This document shows positions 31,935 through 44,800 of a DNA stretch of 64,000 nucleotides, one piece after another; positions within the stretch are counted from its first letter, which is position 1, and every line of letters begins with the position of its first letter. The DNA is from Volvariella volvacea V23 (taxonomy: Eukaryota > Basidiomycota > Agaricomycetes > Agaricales > Pluteaceae). Below the pieces are notes generated by a model. The model searched no databases and was not told where the DNA came from. It worked only from the letters and a program-made list of their open reading frames with translations. The stretch covers positions 367,134 through 431,133 of the forward strand of contig KB722738.1 of NCBI GenBank assembly GCA_000349905.1, written 5' to 3'. The position numbers were made by a program, and so were the translations under genes.

Positions 31935-34576
31935 ATGATCACCACAATTAATGTCCATTCTCACACCATGTCTGCTAATAGGGACCACCAGCCGTTCTCC
32001 CGTAGCTCCAATGCAGCAGGAGGACCACTGCCTCTGGTGCCCCGCAGGTCGTCTTCCACATCCAAAATCCGTACAACCCCCTCTGGCTCTCCTACGTTCG
32101 ACCCGCAACAACCAGTGATACCCGTCATCGTGACCGTCGAGCGTCCCTCTCCAGAGCACCGCGGCCGATCACGCTCAATCATGTCGACTTCCACCGAAGA
32201 TTCGGACAGCCCCTCTGACCTGTCCGATGATGGTCGCCCAACGATAACTATCCGCTCGAAGAGGCAGCGGGGCGTTCGCCCAGTTTACACCCCAGAACAG
32301 TCTACTCCAACACCATCAATGCCTCACTCGTCTTACATCCGACAGACAAGCAGTCCCACACGGTGGCAATCACAAGTGAATGTTATAGCTNNNNNNNNNN
32401 NNNNNNNNNNNNNNNNNNNNNNNNNNNNNNNNNNNNNNNNNNNNNNNNNNNNNNNNNNNNNNNNNNNNNNNNNNNNNNNNNNNNNNNNNNGCACCGCCAA
32501 TAGGAAGCCGTAGCAATGACACGTCGGATCAAGCGACACCCCGTCCTACTCGTCCATTGATGTATACACCTGGAGTTTCATTGCGGCTGACAACCGAGGC
32601 GCTGAAGGCCCATAACCGTTCCGCTTCCAACATTCACACATTGGTAGACACCCCAGCCTCTATCGCTTCGGACTCTTGTGCATGGCCAAGATTGGTACGC
32701 AAGAAGTCGGGACAGATCGTGAAGCCATCGCTTAAGACTTCGCGGTCTTCCTCCCGCACAGGATTGTCGGTAGTGACTATTGGAGGAACTAGCAAGAGCG
32801 AGCCGGCGACGCCTACTCACAAGGCTGTCCACTTCGATGCCAACTTGGAACACGTCAAGTTATTCCTCGCGGAACAAAAACCTTTGGCGGTGTCGCGCGA
32901 TGGTAGTCCAACAGACGACACAAGCGGTACTGATAGCGATTTCCCATCATTCATCTATGGCGATTCCGAAGACGACAAGCTCCCTCCTCCTCGGAAGGAG
33001 ACACAAATGACACTCGTCAACATGCCGGATAAATTGAGCTTGACAGGAAACGTAGTGTTGGAAAGCCTGAGTCTTGTTTACGACGGGACAGGCGTTTTAG
33101 GGAGGGTCCGGGTTAGGAATCTTGCTTATTGCAAGTTGGTCGCGGTTCGTTTCACATTTGACTCCTGGCAAACTACAAGTGAAGTTACCGCGAAGTACAC
33201 GGAGTCGATCGGTCCAGAGTGCGATCGATTCGAGTTCACTATCCGCCTTGACGATCTCCTCGCTCGCATTGATGGGAAGATCCTTCATTTGGCGGTTCGC
33301 TACAGCATTAACGGTCAGGAGTATTGGGATAACAACAGTGGGAACAATTACCTGGCCAAGTTCACGAAGGTTCGGGCAATGACTAATTTGGCGACACCGA
33401 GGGATACGCCTACTACTTCTGGCAATGACCTCTCCAATTTGCATAGTCGATTGGAAAGGGTCATTCAAGGGAAGGAAACACCTGTAGCTAAGGCAGCTAC
33501 CACTACTGCCCATACGACAGAAGATGCTCCACCAACAGACGCCTCGCTCGCCTCTCGGTACAGCTGGGATTCCGCGCTTAAAGATCCTTGGAATCCTCCC
33601 GAGTTCTCCCTACCTCCCAGACGCGTTACCTCACCTACACCTCCCACTGTCCCTCCCCCAATTCTCACCAAATTGACCGTGGACACTGCCGTTAGCGTCG
33701 ATGTTATACATCCCAGCCAGCCACCCCAACCACCTCATGACGCAGGAGGGAACGTGTCTCGGGAATTAGACGAGAGTGGCGCTCCGACGTCTCCAAGAAC
33801 GAGGGGAAGGCCAAGGAACCATTCGCGCAGCTACTGTAACCCAGATCCCATTGTCTCAGGAGACCTCAAAAGAACACCACCTAGCTCGCCTGAGGTTGCC
33901 TCTTTTGACGACCTAACGCCAATATCCAACTCCAGGTTTTTCACTCTTGCCGATCCGAACAAGGTGGCAGATACTCTTGACCTTGGAATCAAACGGAGGC
34001 CATTCATCAACCCAGATTTCCTAGACCCAGGATCGGACGACCTTTCGACACCTTCGATCATCTCTTCCTCTAGTTCTTCAAGGTCTTCTTCTCCTTCACC
34101 ATCTGACAGTTTCCCCTTTCCAACGATCGCTTCGCAACTGGCTTCCTATAGCCCCGAATCGGAATACCGACAATTCATTGACAAGTATGTCCCTAGTTAT
34201 TCAAAGCATATGCTTTCACTCTTTAATGAGCTACGTGGACTAATAGCGGTGTGACCAATGATACAGATTCTGTTTCTTCACTGGCGCACCACCACTGAAT
34301 ACTCCGCCATCCTCAATGCTCGCGAATGCCGACCGCTCCACTCAGTCTCAATCTGTAGCTGTTGTCGACGACTTTTTCCCTAATATGTCGCCTAGATTCC
34401 AACTCAGCCCTCCAGACCGGTCCGTGATCGTAACCCCACCAAGTAGGATTGCTTACCCTGGAGGCTACGCAGCGGTACCACCTCCATCGTCTGTCCTTAC
34501 TCAGACTCCTCTACATAGTGGATCTTCGACGCCAACTATGGGTACTCCAAAACAGCCCGCGCTATCCCAAATCTAA
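31935..34576 (+). CDS. CBM21 glycogen-targeting subunit of protein phosphatase 1 (Gac1/Pig-like), cut by gap
   Basis: Regulatory subunit expected to bring PP1 to glycogen and promote glycogen synthase activation. A Ser/Pro-rich N-terminus begins at 31935 (or the ATG at 31968) and is broken by 100 N at 32391-32490. After the gap, TPTHKAVHFDANLEHVKLF holds an RVxF-type PP1-docking motif (KAVHF). The CBM21 domain follows: GRVRVRNLAYCKLVAVRFTF, DSWQTTSEV, FEFTIRLDDL, AVRYSINGQEYWDNNSGNNY. A long disordered tail is joined through an intron at 34185-34266, giving DKFCFFTGAPPLNTPPSSML and a stop at 34576. Frames on the two sides of the gap differ, so the true gap is not 100 bases or contains an intron. 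Confidence 0.85.
32391..32490. other. Assembly gap (100 N)
   Basis: Exactly 100 unknown bases inside the CBM21 protein gene. Confidence 0.97.
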
Positions 34577-35742
34577 TTACGACCATATTCGACGACTCCC
34601 GGCGATAGCGACTCACTGTTCCAAGTTTTCAAGTTCTTTTCGCCCTGCATTATCTACCTCGACCATCACTAGGTTCGCGTGATTTTCTACATTCCGCCGC
34701 TGTGAGGGTCGACGTCTGCGTGGCTTGAAGTACTATCCCTGGTTCCTCTACTGAATACGTCCTGGCATCAAGCCCCATATGCGCGTAAATTCTCACTCCG
34801 GGCTTTCTATTTAAATATTTGTCTCCTCAATGCAGTCAAATCAAACCAAATCAATCAATACAAGATGATGAGCATATATATATATTTGTGTGTGTACGAT
34901 ATTGCGTTCCATCTATCATTTTTTTCCTGCTCCTGTGCCGCGCGTGTTCCCCTTTTTCTCCTGGCAATCATCTCGGGACTTGGGACTAGTTCAGGTCTAC
35001 CTTCACCCTCTCGTATCACCCACTGGCGTTCCTCCCCCTCTTCCGTTACTCTTCCGTTCATCCACCTCTCCCCTCTTTATCCCCGCCCGTGACTATTATA
35101 CCCGGCTTCAAGGTCTGCCCCTGTTTTGCGGCTTTCCTCCTACTCTGCCCCCATCACATTTTCCCTGACATTTTTACTTCTACCCTGTTTTTTTCCCTCC
35201 TGCATTTCTCTTTTTTTGAATAGCCTACTCTGCGCCCCCTACCCTTACGCTTAAACACGCTTATTCGTTCATCTTTTGTGATGTACATACATGTATCATT
35301 TCTATCCATTTTTCTTCCGTTTCTTGCTTGATGACTACCTACCTGTACATTGCATAGAACATTTTATGTCGGCTCGCTATAATGACCGATACATCTATTG
35401 ACAATACTTGGTATTGTAGTGTGCTCAACTCGATGGGCTTTGCGCCAGCCACTCCTCCACTCTATCTTGTTCGTTCAGTTCGCAGAAAACATACTCGGTG
35501 CTAGATGACAGCCTAAATTTTGGAGTCGCTAGTAGTTGGCGAAATTAGGAAAGGAGAAAGACCATTTAATTCGTATGCTTGGATGACAAAACTTGAACGT
35601 GAGAGTGATGACATGATATCTTCCTTTTACCTTGCCTACTAGGCGCATCGGCACCGCAGTGACGCTTGCGATTTAAAATAGAGGCAGAGGTACTAAATCT
35701 TGAAGTGAAATGGCGCCCAAAGTACAAGTAGCGTATGTACAG
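34577..35742. other. Intergenic, no gene seen
   Basis: Convergent 3' ends of the CBM21 gene (+) and PFS2 (-). 34900-35240 is strongly pyrimidine-rich. Its open frames are low-complexity and have no match. Confidence 0.5.
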
Positions 35743-37866
35743 TTAGTGTCTCCCACTACGACCCCGACCCCAACGACCTTGTCTACTATGTCCTCCCCCT
35801 CCTCCCCCTCCCGATCCACGTCCCCAATCATCGTTACGTTGACCACCACCACCGCCTCCATTCCAATCATCTTGTCCATGGCTCGGTCCCCCTCCATATG
35901 AATTATCATGCTGACCGCTCGGTCCGGTAGGGTACCGGTTGCTCTCATCCCTGGAACCACCACCAAACCCAGGAATGACATCATCATTACCGCCAGCATC
36001 GTATCCTCCCCCACCTCGTTGGTCATATCCACCCCCACCGGCAGATTTTCCATAGCTATCATCAGGCTTATTCCACCACGGACCACTACCGATAGCTCCC
36101 ATACCAAGTCCACCATTCGCACCTCCGTAACTACTCCCTTGCGCAGCACCAGCTCCAAATCCGAACCCAGGGAACATGGCTTCATCCTCGTCATCTTGAC
36201 CTGTCGTGTCAACCGTCTCCGGTGGTTTCTCTCCGCCACCGCTGAACACTGAGGTGACGTCTCCGGGTCTTTCTCTAGACCAGAAACGTGTCATGTGATC
36301 ATTCGAGGCGCTGACTAGTAAGTGGCCAAGAGGATGGTAGGTTAGCGACCAGACGTTGGACTCGTGTGCTTGGGAGAGTACAGCGCGTGGTGGCGACACC
36401 GGTGGGCCAAATTTAGGTTCTGGGAGGGAGAGATCCCAGTGGATGATAGCTCCCTCTGAGCCTCCAGATACTAGGATTGGGTGTACAGGATGCCAGGCAA
36501 CAGCTGTAAAAAACAAGTGAGTGAGACGCTGCTGATGCAGGTGTGAATACATACAGCAAACTTCTTTTTTGTGACCTTTAAGGATACGGAACTCCTTCAT
36601 TGCACGAATGTCGAAGACACGCACGGTCTGATCACGGGAGGCGCTGGCGACGAGGTTACCATTTGGTGACCATTCTAACGCCTGAATGGTATTCTTGTGC
36701 TGATGTCTTGAGTATAGTCAGCGAGAGATTCTAAACAAAAAGTCAAGGTAAACTCACAATGTCGATAGACATGTCCCTGTGCGAGGATCCCAGAATTTGA
36801 TCAGGTTATCCTTGCTCCCAGAGACAAGTAAACCCTTTGTAGGGTGCCATTGAACGCATTTAACATCCCAACCGTGACCTACACGTCAATCAGCCACCAC
36901 GCAAGGATAATATTTAGAGTCGGATTACCTGTTAGTACGCTCTCCACCCGACTCTCTTCGAACGACCATATTCTCACACTCGAGTCATCACTAGCCGTAG
37001 CAAAGCGTCTGTCATCCGGACTGAAACTTAATCCACGGATAGCCTCTCTTGACGTAGAGCCTTGCCATGCCGTGAGGTTGTTCATGTTGGGTTCAAAATA
37101 TTTAATAATGCCTCCCTTGTCCGCTGAGACAAGATAAGCGCCGGAGTGAGAGAATGACATCGTGCATATTGCGTTGTCGTGGGCCTGAAGGATTGTTTCG
37201 AAGTTGAACGTTAGCCCATTCCAGAGTGTGAACTCTCCACTTTGCGAACCAGTGAGGATTCGTCGGCCTTCTGGTGTCCACTATTTCCTTTAAATTATTG
37301 ATAGGTTTAGATGTATACAACTGGAAACTGACCGTTACGATGTTAACGGGACACCGAATCTTGTTGGTCGAGGTATGCACAAACTTTGTACACAATGAGG
37401 TGGAGCAGTTTTCGGGATATGCCTTTGTAGGCAGAAGCTGCGCAAAGTTGGACTCATTTCAGTGTCTTCACACACCAGTATTCAAGATTTGCGCGTACGT
37501 CAATGATATAAGGGGGACTCGGACGCAATGAAGGTACATAGTACGGGCTAGGCCGTAGCTTCCGCGACTGACATAAATCTTAAGTCCAAAGACCATCACT
37601 TCAAACCACCACCGATGACTAACCAGTACCCATCTTCCCATTCCTCCGTGGTAGTCGACAGTCCGCCGTGGTCTCGTCTTTTTCAAAACTTTGCCATCCA
37701 ACATCTGCCGAGCAGCGGCTAGTTCAGCTTCCTGCTGCTTCACATCATCTTGAGGGGGTGCTTGTGGATTGGTCAAGTATCTTCTTGGCCTCCATTCCAG
37801 ATGAGGGAAAGAGGGCTCTTGCGGGATGGCTTTGCCAGGGAGGAGAAGTGGCAATTCCGTGGTCAT
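35743..37866 (-). CDS. PFS2: Polyadenylation factor subunit 2, WD40 protein
   Basis: WD-repeat scaffold of the cleavage and polyadenylation factor (yeast Pfs2, animal WDR33), acting in the nucleus on pre-mRNA 3' ends. The ATG at 37866 opens an N-terminal region with the family signature [20 protein letters not shown]. Later exons carry WD blades: [120 protein letters not shown] and [21 protein letters not shown] long Gly/Asp/Arg-rich RGG-like tail ends at 35743. The gene has several short introns. It is divergent from V-ATPase subunit a, starts 200 bases apart. Confidence 0.93.
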
Positions 37867-38066
37867 AGCCGAGAACGTCGTCGACGTGCCTTGGGATTGT
37901 GAGCGCGTGTGTTGATGCTTGTTTATTCTACATGGCCCTGGGTAAACATCACAAAACACACGTTGATCGCGGTCCAGGACGAGCTGCCTCGGACGACCTA
38001 CGCATCCTTCATTCTTCCTGTCATTCCCTTTTGAACAAACTTACGGACATTGATTATTAAGTCGTT
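37867..38066. promoter_or_regulatory. Divergent promoter between PFS2 and V-ATPase subunit a
   Basis: Only 200 bases separate the two start codons (37866 on minus, 38067 on plus), so both genes must share this upstream region. No TATA box is obvious. Confidence 0.6.
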
Positions 38067-41000
38067 ATGGCTGACGACTACCCGAGTCTGTTCCGTATGT
38101 ATCTTTCGATACCGAGTCATCTACTGTGCATGCTCAATTTGTCGTGAAGGCTCGGAGCAGATGAGCTTGGTCCAGCTCTTCGTGCCAACCGAAGTGGCCC
38201 ATGACACTGTATCGGAGCTGGGAGAACTTGGAAATGTCCAATTCAGAGATGTGCGCCCTCATCTCATCTTGAAGCATAAATTTGGAGTTGACTCGCCTTT
38301 CCCTGCAGTTAAACCCTCATATCAATCCTTTCCAACGATCATTTGTCGGCGAGATCCGACGAATTGAAGAAATGGCACGGCGTGTTAGGTTTTTTGCGAC
38401 ACAGATTGAGAAGGAGAAGGACGCCATTGAGATTCGTGCTTTGCATGATTCGGCTCCATTAATTACTGTCGGTCCCCGTGCTGCACAGACTATTGATGAG
38501 TTGGATGTTACGCTGGCGGAATATGAGTCCCGTTTGATCAAGATGAATGAGAGCTATGAGACGTTGAGTACAAGGACTAGGGAACTGGTTGAGGCTCGTC
38601 ATGTTTTGACGGAGACGGCAGGCTTTTTCGAGAAGGTGCTTCAGGTTTACCTATCAACTTGATCTCAACTAATAAACATCCAGGCACAAGTTCAACACAA
38701 CGATATTCGTAACTCATTCGACGATAGTTCTGCGCCACTGCTCCAGCATGATGACCGCGAAAATCAGTACCCTGCCTCTCAAATGCAATTTGACCTTGAG
38801 TATGTGCATTGCTAATCGTCTCCCCAACATCCTCTTGACCATTCTGTAGGTTTGTTGCGGGAACTTTGGATCGCATGCGCATCTCTACATTTGAGCGAGT
38901 CCTCTGGCGCGTACTTCGTGGCAACTTGTACATGAACCACACGGACATTGTGGAGCCATTCATCGACCCGGCAACTGGAGCAGAGACCTACAAGGACGTG
39001 TTTATTATATTCGCCCACGGTGATGCCCTTTTGGCGAAGATTCGCAAGGTCGCGGAGTCCATGGGAGCGACTCTATATCCCATCGATGCCAATGCCGCCA
39101 AGCGCAATGAATCCTTACGAGATGTCACCTCTCGCCTGGAAGACTTGCAAACTGTCACCTATAACACGGCCCAGAATAGACGTACTGAGCTCACGCAAAT
39201 TGCGAATCACTTGCGTAGCTGGCAGGATGTGGTCAGGAAGGAGAGGCTGATTTACGAGACTTTGAACTTGTTTAACTATGATACTCGAAGGAAAACTTTG
39301 ATCGCAGAGGGGTGGGTCCCCACACGCGATATCCCCGTCATCCAATTGGCGCTAAAGCATGCAACGGTGTGTCTATTTATTTCTTGGTATGCATGGGCGC
39401 CTCTTATCATATGACAGGAGGAGTCTGGGACGAGCGTCCCACCTATTCTCCATGAGCTCCGCACCAATAAGACGCCTCCAACGTTCCACAGGACCAACAA
39501 ATTCACCGAAGGTTTCCAAACCATCATGGACAGCTATGGTGTTGCACGCTATCAAGAAGTCAATCCCGGTTTATTTGCTGTCATCACCTTCCCTTTCCTG
39601 TTTGCGGTTATGTTTGGCGACATCGGCCATGCATTAATTATTACCTCCGCTGCTTTGTATTGGATTATTCGGGAACGTCATCTTGCCAAGCAACAGCTTG
39701 ACGAGGTCGGTGCTTTCTTTTTATCCATCCGAAACACATGTTCATCATCTATCATGCTTCTAGTTTACTGGCCAATTCTTTTAGTAAGTGCGGCTGTAAA
39801 TAACTCTCCGAGATAGGAACTGATCCAATCATAGTGGACGTTACATCATTCTCCTTATGGGGCTCTTCTCCCTGTACACGGGCTTCCTGTATAATGATAT
39901 TTTTTCGAAGACACTACACCTCTTCCACTCTGGTTGGGAGTTCCCTGAAACCAACGGAACGGCGGTCGGTGAATTTACCGGACACGTATACCCGTTCGGC
40001 TTGGACCCTGGTTGGCATGGATCAACTAATCAGCTGGTGTTCACGAACTCCTACAAAATGAAGATGTCCATCGTCTTGGGAGTGATTCATGTACGTCCCT
40101 CCCGTCGTGGCCGAGATTCGCAATTTAATCTATCCCTGACACGTGCATATTTGCGGTTATGACTTTTACAGATGACATTTGCCCTTTGCCTTCAATTACC
40201 AAATCACCTCAAGTTCAACCGACGGCTTGACATCTACACCAATTTCATCCCTCAAATCATCTTTTTGCAGTCCATCTTTGGGTATCTTGTAGTATGCATC
40301 CTGTACAAGTGGTCGGTCGATTGGTCGCAGTCGTCAACCCCTCCCCCATCAATCCTGAACTTGCTGATCACAATGTTCCTGACACCGGGTACGGTCCCTC
40401 CGGACCTGCAGTTGTACAAGGGTCAGGCAACTGTGCAAGTGATCCTGCTGCTGCTTGCGGCTATATGCGTGCCATGGATGCTTCTGACAAAACCTTATCT
40501 TGCATGGAGGGAGATGAAGAAGATTCAGGATCAAGGGTACGTTGGGCTGCATGGAGAGGATGGACCCCGTAATGACACAGATGAGTTTCTTGAGGGTGAG
40601 GAGGAAGGAAACGGCAGAGCAATTGCTGAAGCAGCCGATGAAGGAGAGGTAGGGCTTTTCTTAGCTTGGGCGATGCTTTTCACATGCTTATCATTACGTG
40701 GAACAGGAGCACCACGAATTCGGAGATGTTGTTATCCACCAGGTTATCCACACCATCGAGTTTTGCCTGTCAGGCATCTCGCATACGGCATCCTACCTGC
40801 GACTCTGGGCACTTTCGCTCGCCCACGCACAGCTATCCGAGGTGCTGTGGAGCATGACCCTCGAGGGTTCACTGAACCCGACAACCCTGTTTGGGTGGGT
40901 CGGTCTTATCATCAATGGCTACCTCTGGCTCTCGCTCACTGTGTTCGGTCTGTGCATCATGGAGGTGGGTCAATGTCGCTGTTAGTCATCGGGTAGCCGG

Positions 41001-41215
41001 TTTCTGATGAATAACGGAATATTTTTTAGGGGCTCTCCGCATTCCTGCATGCACTTCGGCTGCACTGGGTGGAAGCAAACAGCAAGCATTTTGAGGGGGG
41101 TGGCCACGTGCGTCGAGATCTTTTTGCCCCTTTTGGAACGTGCTAATCATAATTTTTCCTGTCGATGTAGGCCTTCAACCCACTCACGTTCGCGGACGTG
41201 GATTCCAAGGAGTAA
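38067..41215 (+). CDS. VPH1: V-type proton ATPase subunit a
   Basis: The membrane subunit of the V0 sector that forms the proton half-channels of the vacuolar or Golgi H+-ATPase. The 28-nt first exon MADDYPSLF splices to [20 protein letters not shown]. The cytosolic half continues with [19 protein letters not shown] and [17 protein letters not shown]. The membrane half has [58 protein letters not shown] and [20 protein letters not shown], which holds the essential membrane arginine. The C-terminus is [20 protein letters not shown] then [13 protein letters not shown] 20-nt microexon (39764-39783) supplies FTGQFFY. About ten introns. Closer to yeast Vph1/Stv1 in general; which of the two cannot be told. 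Confidence 0.94.
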
Positions 41216-41544
41216 TGAGGAGGAGACATTGATCGTAGCCTGTAGGAGCACATTGGTGCGATCTGATATCGTAGTTAGCGGATTGGACAATCAGATAGCG
41301 CCTGTTTCGCCCGGCGGTGTCCCTCGCCCGGATAGGGAGCTGAGAGTTGGCGGTTTGAAAGGAGAAAAGACCGCGATAAGGAGGAAAATTGGGCCTGAAT
41401 GTGAAATCGCGATCCAGATATGTAATGCCCCGATTGATTGAGGTCTTGTCACCGCCAGAATCCGCGTTCGCCGCGCCAACAAAAGCATGTCATCTTAATC
41501 CCGTTTCCAAATCCAAAATTTTTTGAAACTCCGCCATACAGCCT

Positions 41545-41617
41545 TATAAACGATAAGACTCCTCCATTCCTGTTTCCTCACTTCTCCCATCTTTTTCTTT
41601 CCTCTTTTTTCTCCGTC
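41545..41617 (+). promoter_or_regulatory. TATA box and pyrimidine tract of elongation factor 3
   Basis: TATAAA at 41545-41550 is followed by a C/T-rich stretch at 41561-41617. This is a common core-promoter layout of very highly expressed fungal genes. The coding start is about 320 bases downstream, leaving room for a long or intron-containing 5' UTR. Confidence 0.5.
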
Positions 41618-41869
41618 AATAGAGGTACGCACTCTCTGGCACTCCTCCTTCCCCCACAAGCCTCATCCCGATTTTTCTCAAGGCGTTTCGCCATCCTATA
41701 CATAGAGCATCTTTGTTCCTTGTCCGCCTTTGTCTGCGATTAACGACAACTCTTATAACCTCAAAAAAACTTGAAAACCCAGTCCTAAAGTGTGTTCTCC
41801 CCACCCGCTCATGCTGCATTTTTCTTATCTGAAAATTTTTGCTATCGCGACCTGCTAGACTAAAACAAC

Positions 41870-44800
41870 ATGCCGGCCGTTACTGCTGCTGCAACTACTG
41901 GATCTATCCCTGACCCCGCCGCCCTTAAGGCTGCGCACAACCCTGAGGTCGCTGTCTCTCAAATTGACGTCTCGGCCCTTTTCGTCGTTGATAAAGCAAC
42001 TCGTCAAGCTGCTGCCCAAAACCTCGCAGTCGCTGCCGAAAAGGAAGGACCTGCCGCTCTCGAAGCTGTTGGCTTCGCCGACGCCGTCAAGAAGGCCCTC
42101 GCCGACAAAAAGTCACCCGCTACCCGCGAGGGAGCAGCTGAGGCTGTCTCCACCCTCGTCAAAAATGGTGCCGTTAAGGCCCTCGAACCTATCTTTGTCT
42201 CCTCGGGCATCTTTGCCGCCCTCTTGGAGACTTTTGCCGACAAGATGCCTGCTGTCAGGACAGCCGCCATCGAGGCCGTCAAGGGATACGTCGCTGCCAT
42301 GAACCCATGGGCCGCTGCCCTCGTCCTCCCTTCCGTTCTTCACGAGATCAAGACTGCTGGTAAATGGCAATCCAAGACTGGCGCCTTGGCCATCTTGGAC
42401 CAACTCGTTGCCAGCGCCCCTACCCAGACTGCCAAGCTCATGCCCGAGATTGTTCCTGTCCTCTCGGAGGCTCTCTGGGATACCAAGGCAGACGTGAAGA
42501 AGGCCTGCCGCGAAACGCTTACAAAGGCCACTGCTCTCATCTCTAACAAGGACATTGAACGCTTTATTCCGGCTCTTATTCAAGCTCTCATCAACCCCGT
42601 CGAGGAGGTTCCCAAGACCATTGGGCTCCTCTCGGCCACCACATTCGTTTCTGAAGTAGACTCGGCTACTCTTTCTCTAATGGTTCCTCTCTTGAGTCGT
42701 GGTCTCAACGAGAAGTTGACCGCTATTAAGCGAAAGGTCGCTGTGTAAGTAATTACTTCTTATCTATTGGTTGATTGATGCGACGTCATTAATTTATCCG
42801 TCCTATTTTAGTATCGTCGATAACATGTCCAAACTCGTCGACTCCGCTGTTACCGTCCGACCCTTCATCCCTAAACTCCTTCCTGGCCTCATCAAGGTCG
42901 AGTCCACCATTGGTGATCCCGAGGCCCGCAGCGTCGTCGGCCGTGCCATTGCTACCCTCCGTCAAGTTGGTGAGGTTCCCAGCTCCTCCGATGGTTCCGA
43001 CCTCCCCCCTCTCAAGGTCGTCGAGGCCGGTCACCTTGGCAATGGTCTCTCTGCCATCTACAAGAAGCTCGGTGGCGAGGTTTCCACCTCCCATGTCGCC
43101 GTCGTTTATGCCTCGGCCCTCGCTGCCAACCTCGTCAACACTAAGAACTTTGATGTTCCTGAGTGGGATACCCTCGCCCCTTACATCGCCTTCGCTGCTG
43201 CCACCCCTGAGGCCATCACTGTAGCCCGCGAGTGGGTTGTCCGCTCTGCCTCTGATGACGTTGATGACGGTGCTGTCCTCGACGACGAAGAGGAGGGTGA
43301 AGATCTTTGTAACACCACCTTCTCCCTTGCTTATGGTGCCAAGATCTTGCTCAACACTGCCACCCTCCGTCTCAAGCGTGGTCACCGCTACGGTCTCTGC
43401 GGTAAGAACGGTACTGGTAAATCCACCCTCATGCGCGCCATTGTCAATGGGTAAGTAAGCTTTTTAACTTTTAAGACAACCGAGGATTTACTCCTTCCTT
43501 TTATAGCCAAGTTGAAGGATTCCCATCCCCCGATGAGGTTCGCACATTCTACGTCGAGCACGATATCGATGGTAGCGAGGAAGATACCTCCGTCCTCCAA
43601 TTCATCCTCAACGACAAGCGTATCCTTGCTGGCGAGCAAGAGATCAAGGACGCGCTCAGCGCTGTCGGCTTCAACGACGAACGCCAGGGACATGCCATTG
43701 GCAGCCTGTCTGGTGGTTGGAAGATGAAGCTTGCCCTTGCCCGCGCTATGCTCTTCAAGGCTGATATCCTCTTGCTTGATGAGCCTACTAACCACTTGGA
43801 CGTTGTCAACATCGCTTGGTTGGAGAACTACCTCACTGGCTTGAAGACCTGCACTTCCAGTGAGTTGCATTGTACTGCATATATATGCGCATATATTGAC
43901 CATTCCGTATAGTCATCGTCTCGCACGACTCTGGCTTCTTGAACAACACCATCACGGATGTTCTCCATCTCAACCGCTTCAAGCTCCGCCGCTACCCCGG
44001 CAACTTGGAGAAGTTCGTCCAAGCCGTTCCCGAGGCCAAGTCTTACTACACTCTCGAGGCTGCTGAGGACTACCAGTTCAAGCTCCCCGATCCTCCTCTC
44101 CTCGACGGTGTCAAGACTAAGGAGAAGAGCTTGCTCAAGATGCGCAAGGTTGGCTTCCAATACCCCACCTCCAGCGTTCAGCAGCTCCACGACATCACCC
44201 TCCAAGTCTCCTTGTCGTCTCGTGTTGCCGTCCTCGGTCCCAACGGTTCCGGCAAGTCTACCCTTGTCAAGCTCCTCATCGGTGACATGGAGCCCAACAA
44301 GGGTGGTGAGATCTGGAAGCACCCCAACTTGGTCATCGGTTACGTTGCCCAACACGCCTTCCACCACATCGATAACCACCTCGACAAGACTCCTCTCGAG
44401 TACATGTTGTGGCGTTACCAGACTGGTGAAGATCTCGAGGAGATGGGCAAGGCCAACCGTCAAATCAGCGCTGAGGAGGCTCAAAAGATGAAGGATGGAT
44501 CTTTGATCGTCGTTGAAGGCCAGAAGCGCTTCATCGAAGAGATCATCTCCAGGAAGAAGCTCAAGCAGTCTTATGAATATGAGGTCTCCTTCAAGGGTCT
44601 CAGCTCCTCTGAGAACATCTGGCTTCCTCGTGATGAGCTCGTCAAGCGTGGCTTCGAGAAGAAGGTCATTGAGGTTGATACTCGTGAGGCTCAACGCCTT
44701 GGTCTCCTCCGCCCTCTCGTCCGTCGCGAGATTGAGAAGCACTTCGCCGATTTTGGTCTTGAACCTGAGTTCGTCTCCCACAACACCATGAGGGGTCTCT

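Noticed and set aside
34865..35168. Pyrimidine-rich frames that look like signal-peptide proteins
   Set aside because: Hydrophobicity comes from T/C-rich DNA; no conserved features and no downstream exon.
35908..36252. 114-codon + strand frame with Thr/Ile/Pro runs
   Set aside because: Antisense of the Gly-rich PFS2 tail.
42113..42583. 156-codon minus-strand frame, and similar ones at 42004-42300 and 42789-43385
   Set aside because: Antisense shadows of elongation factor 3.
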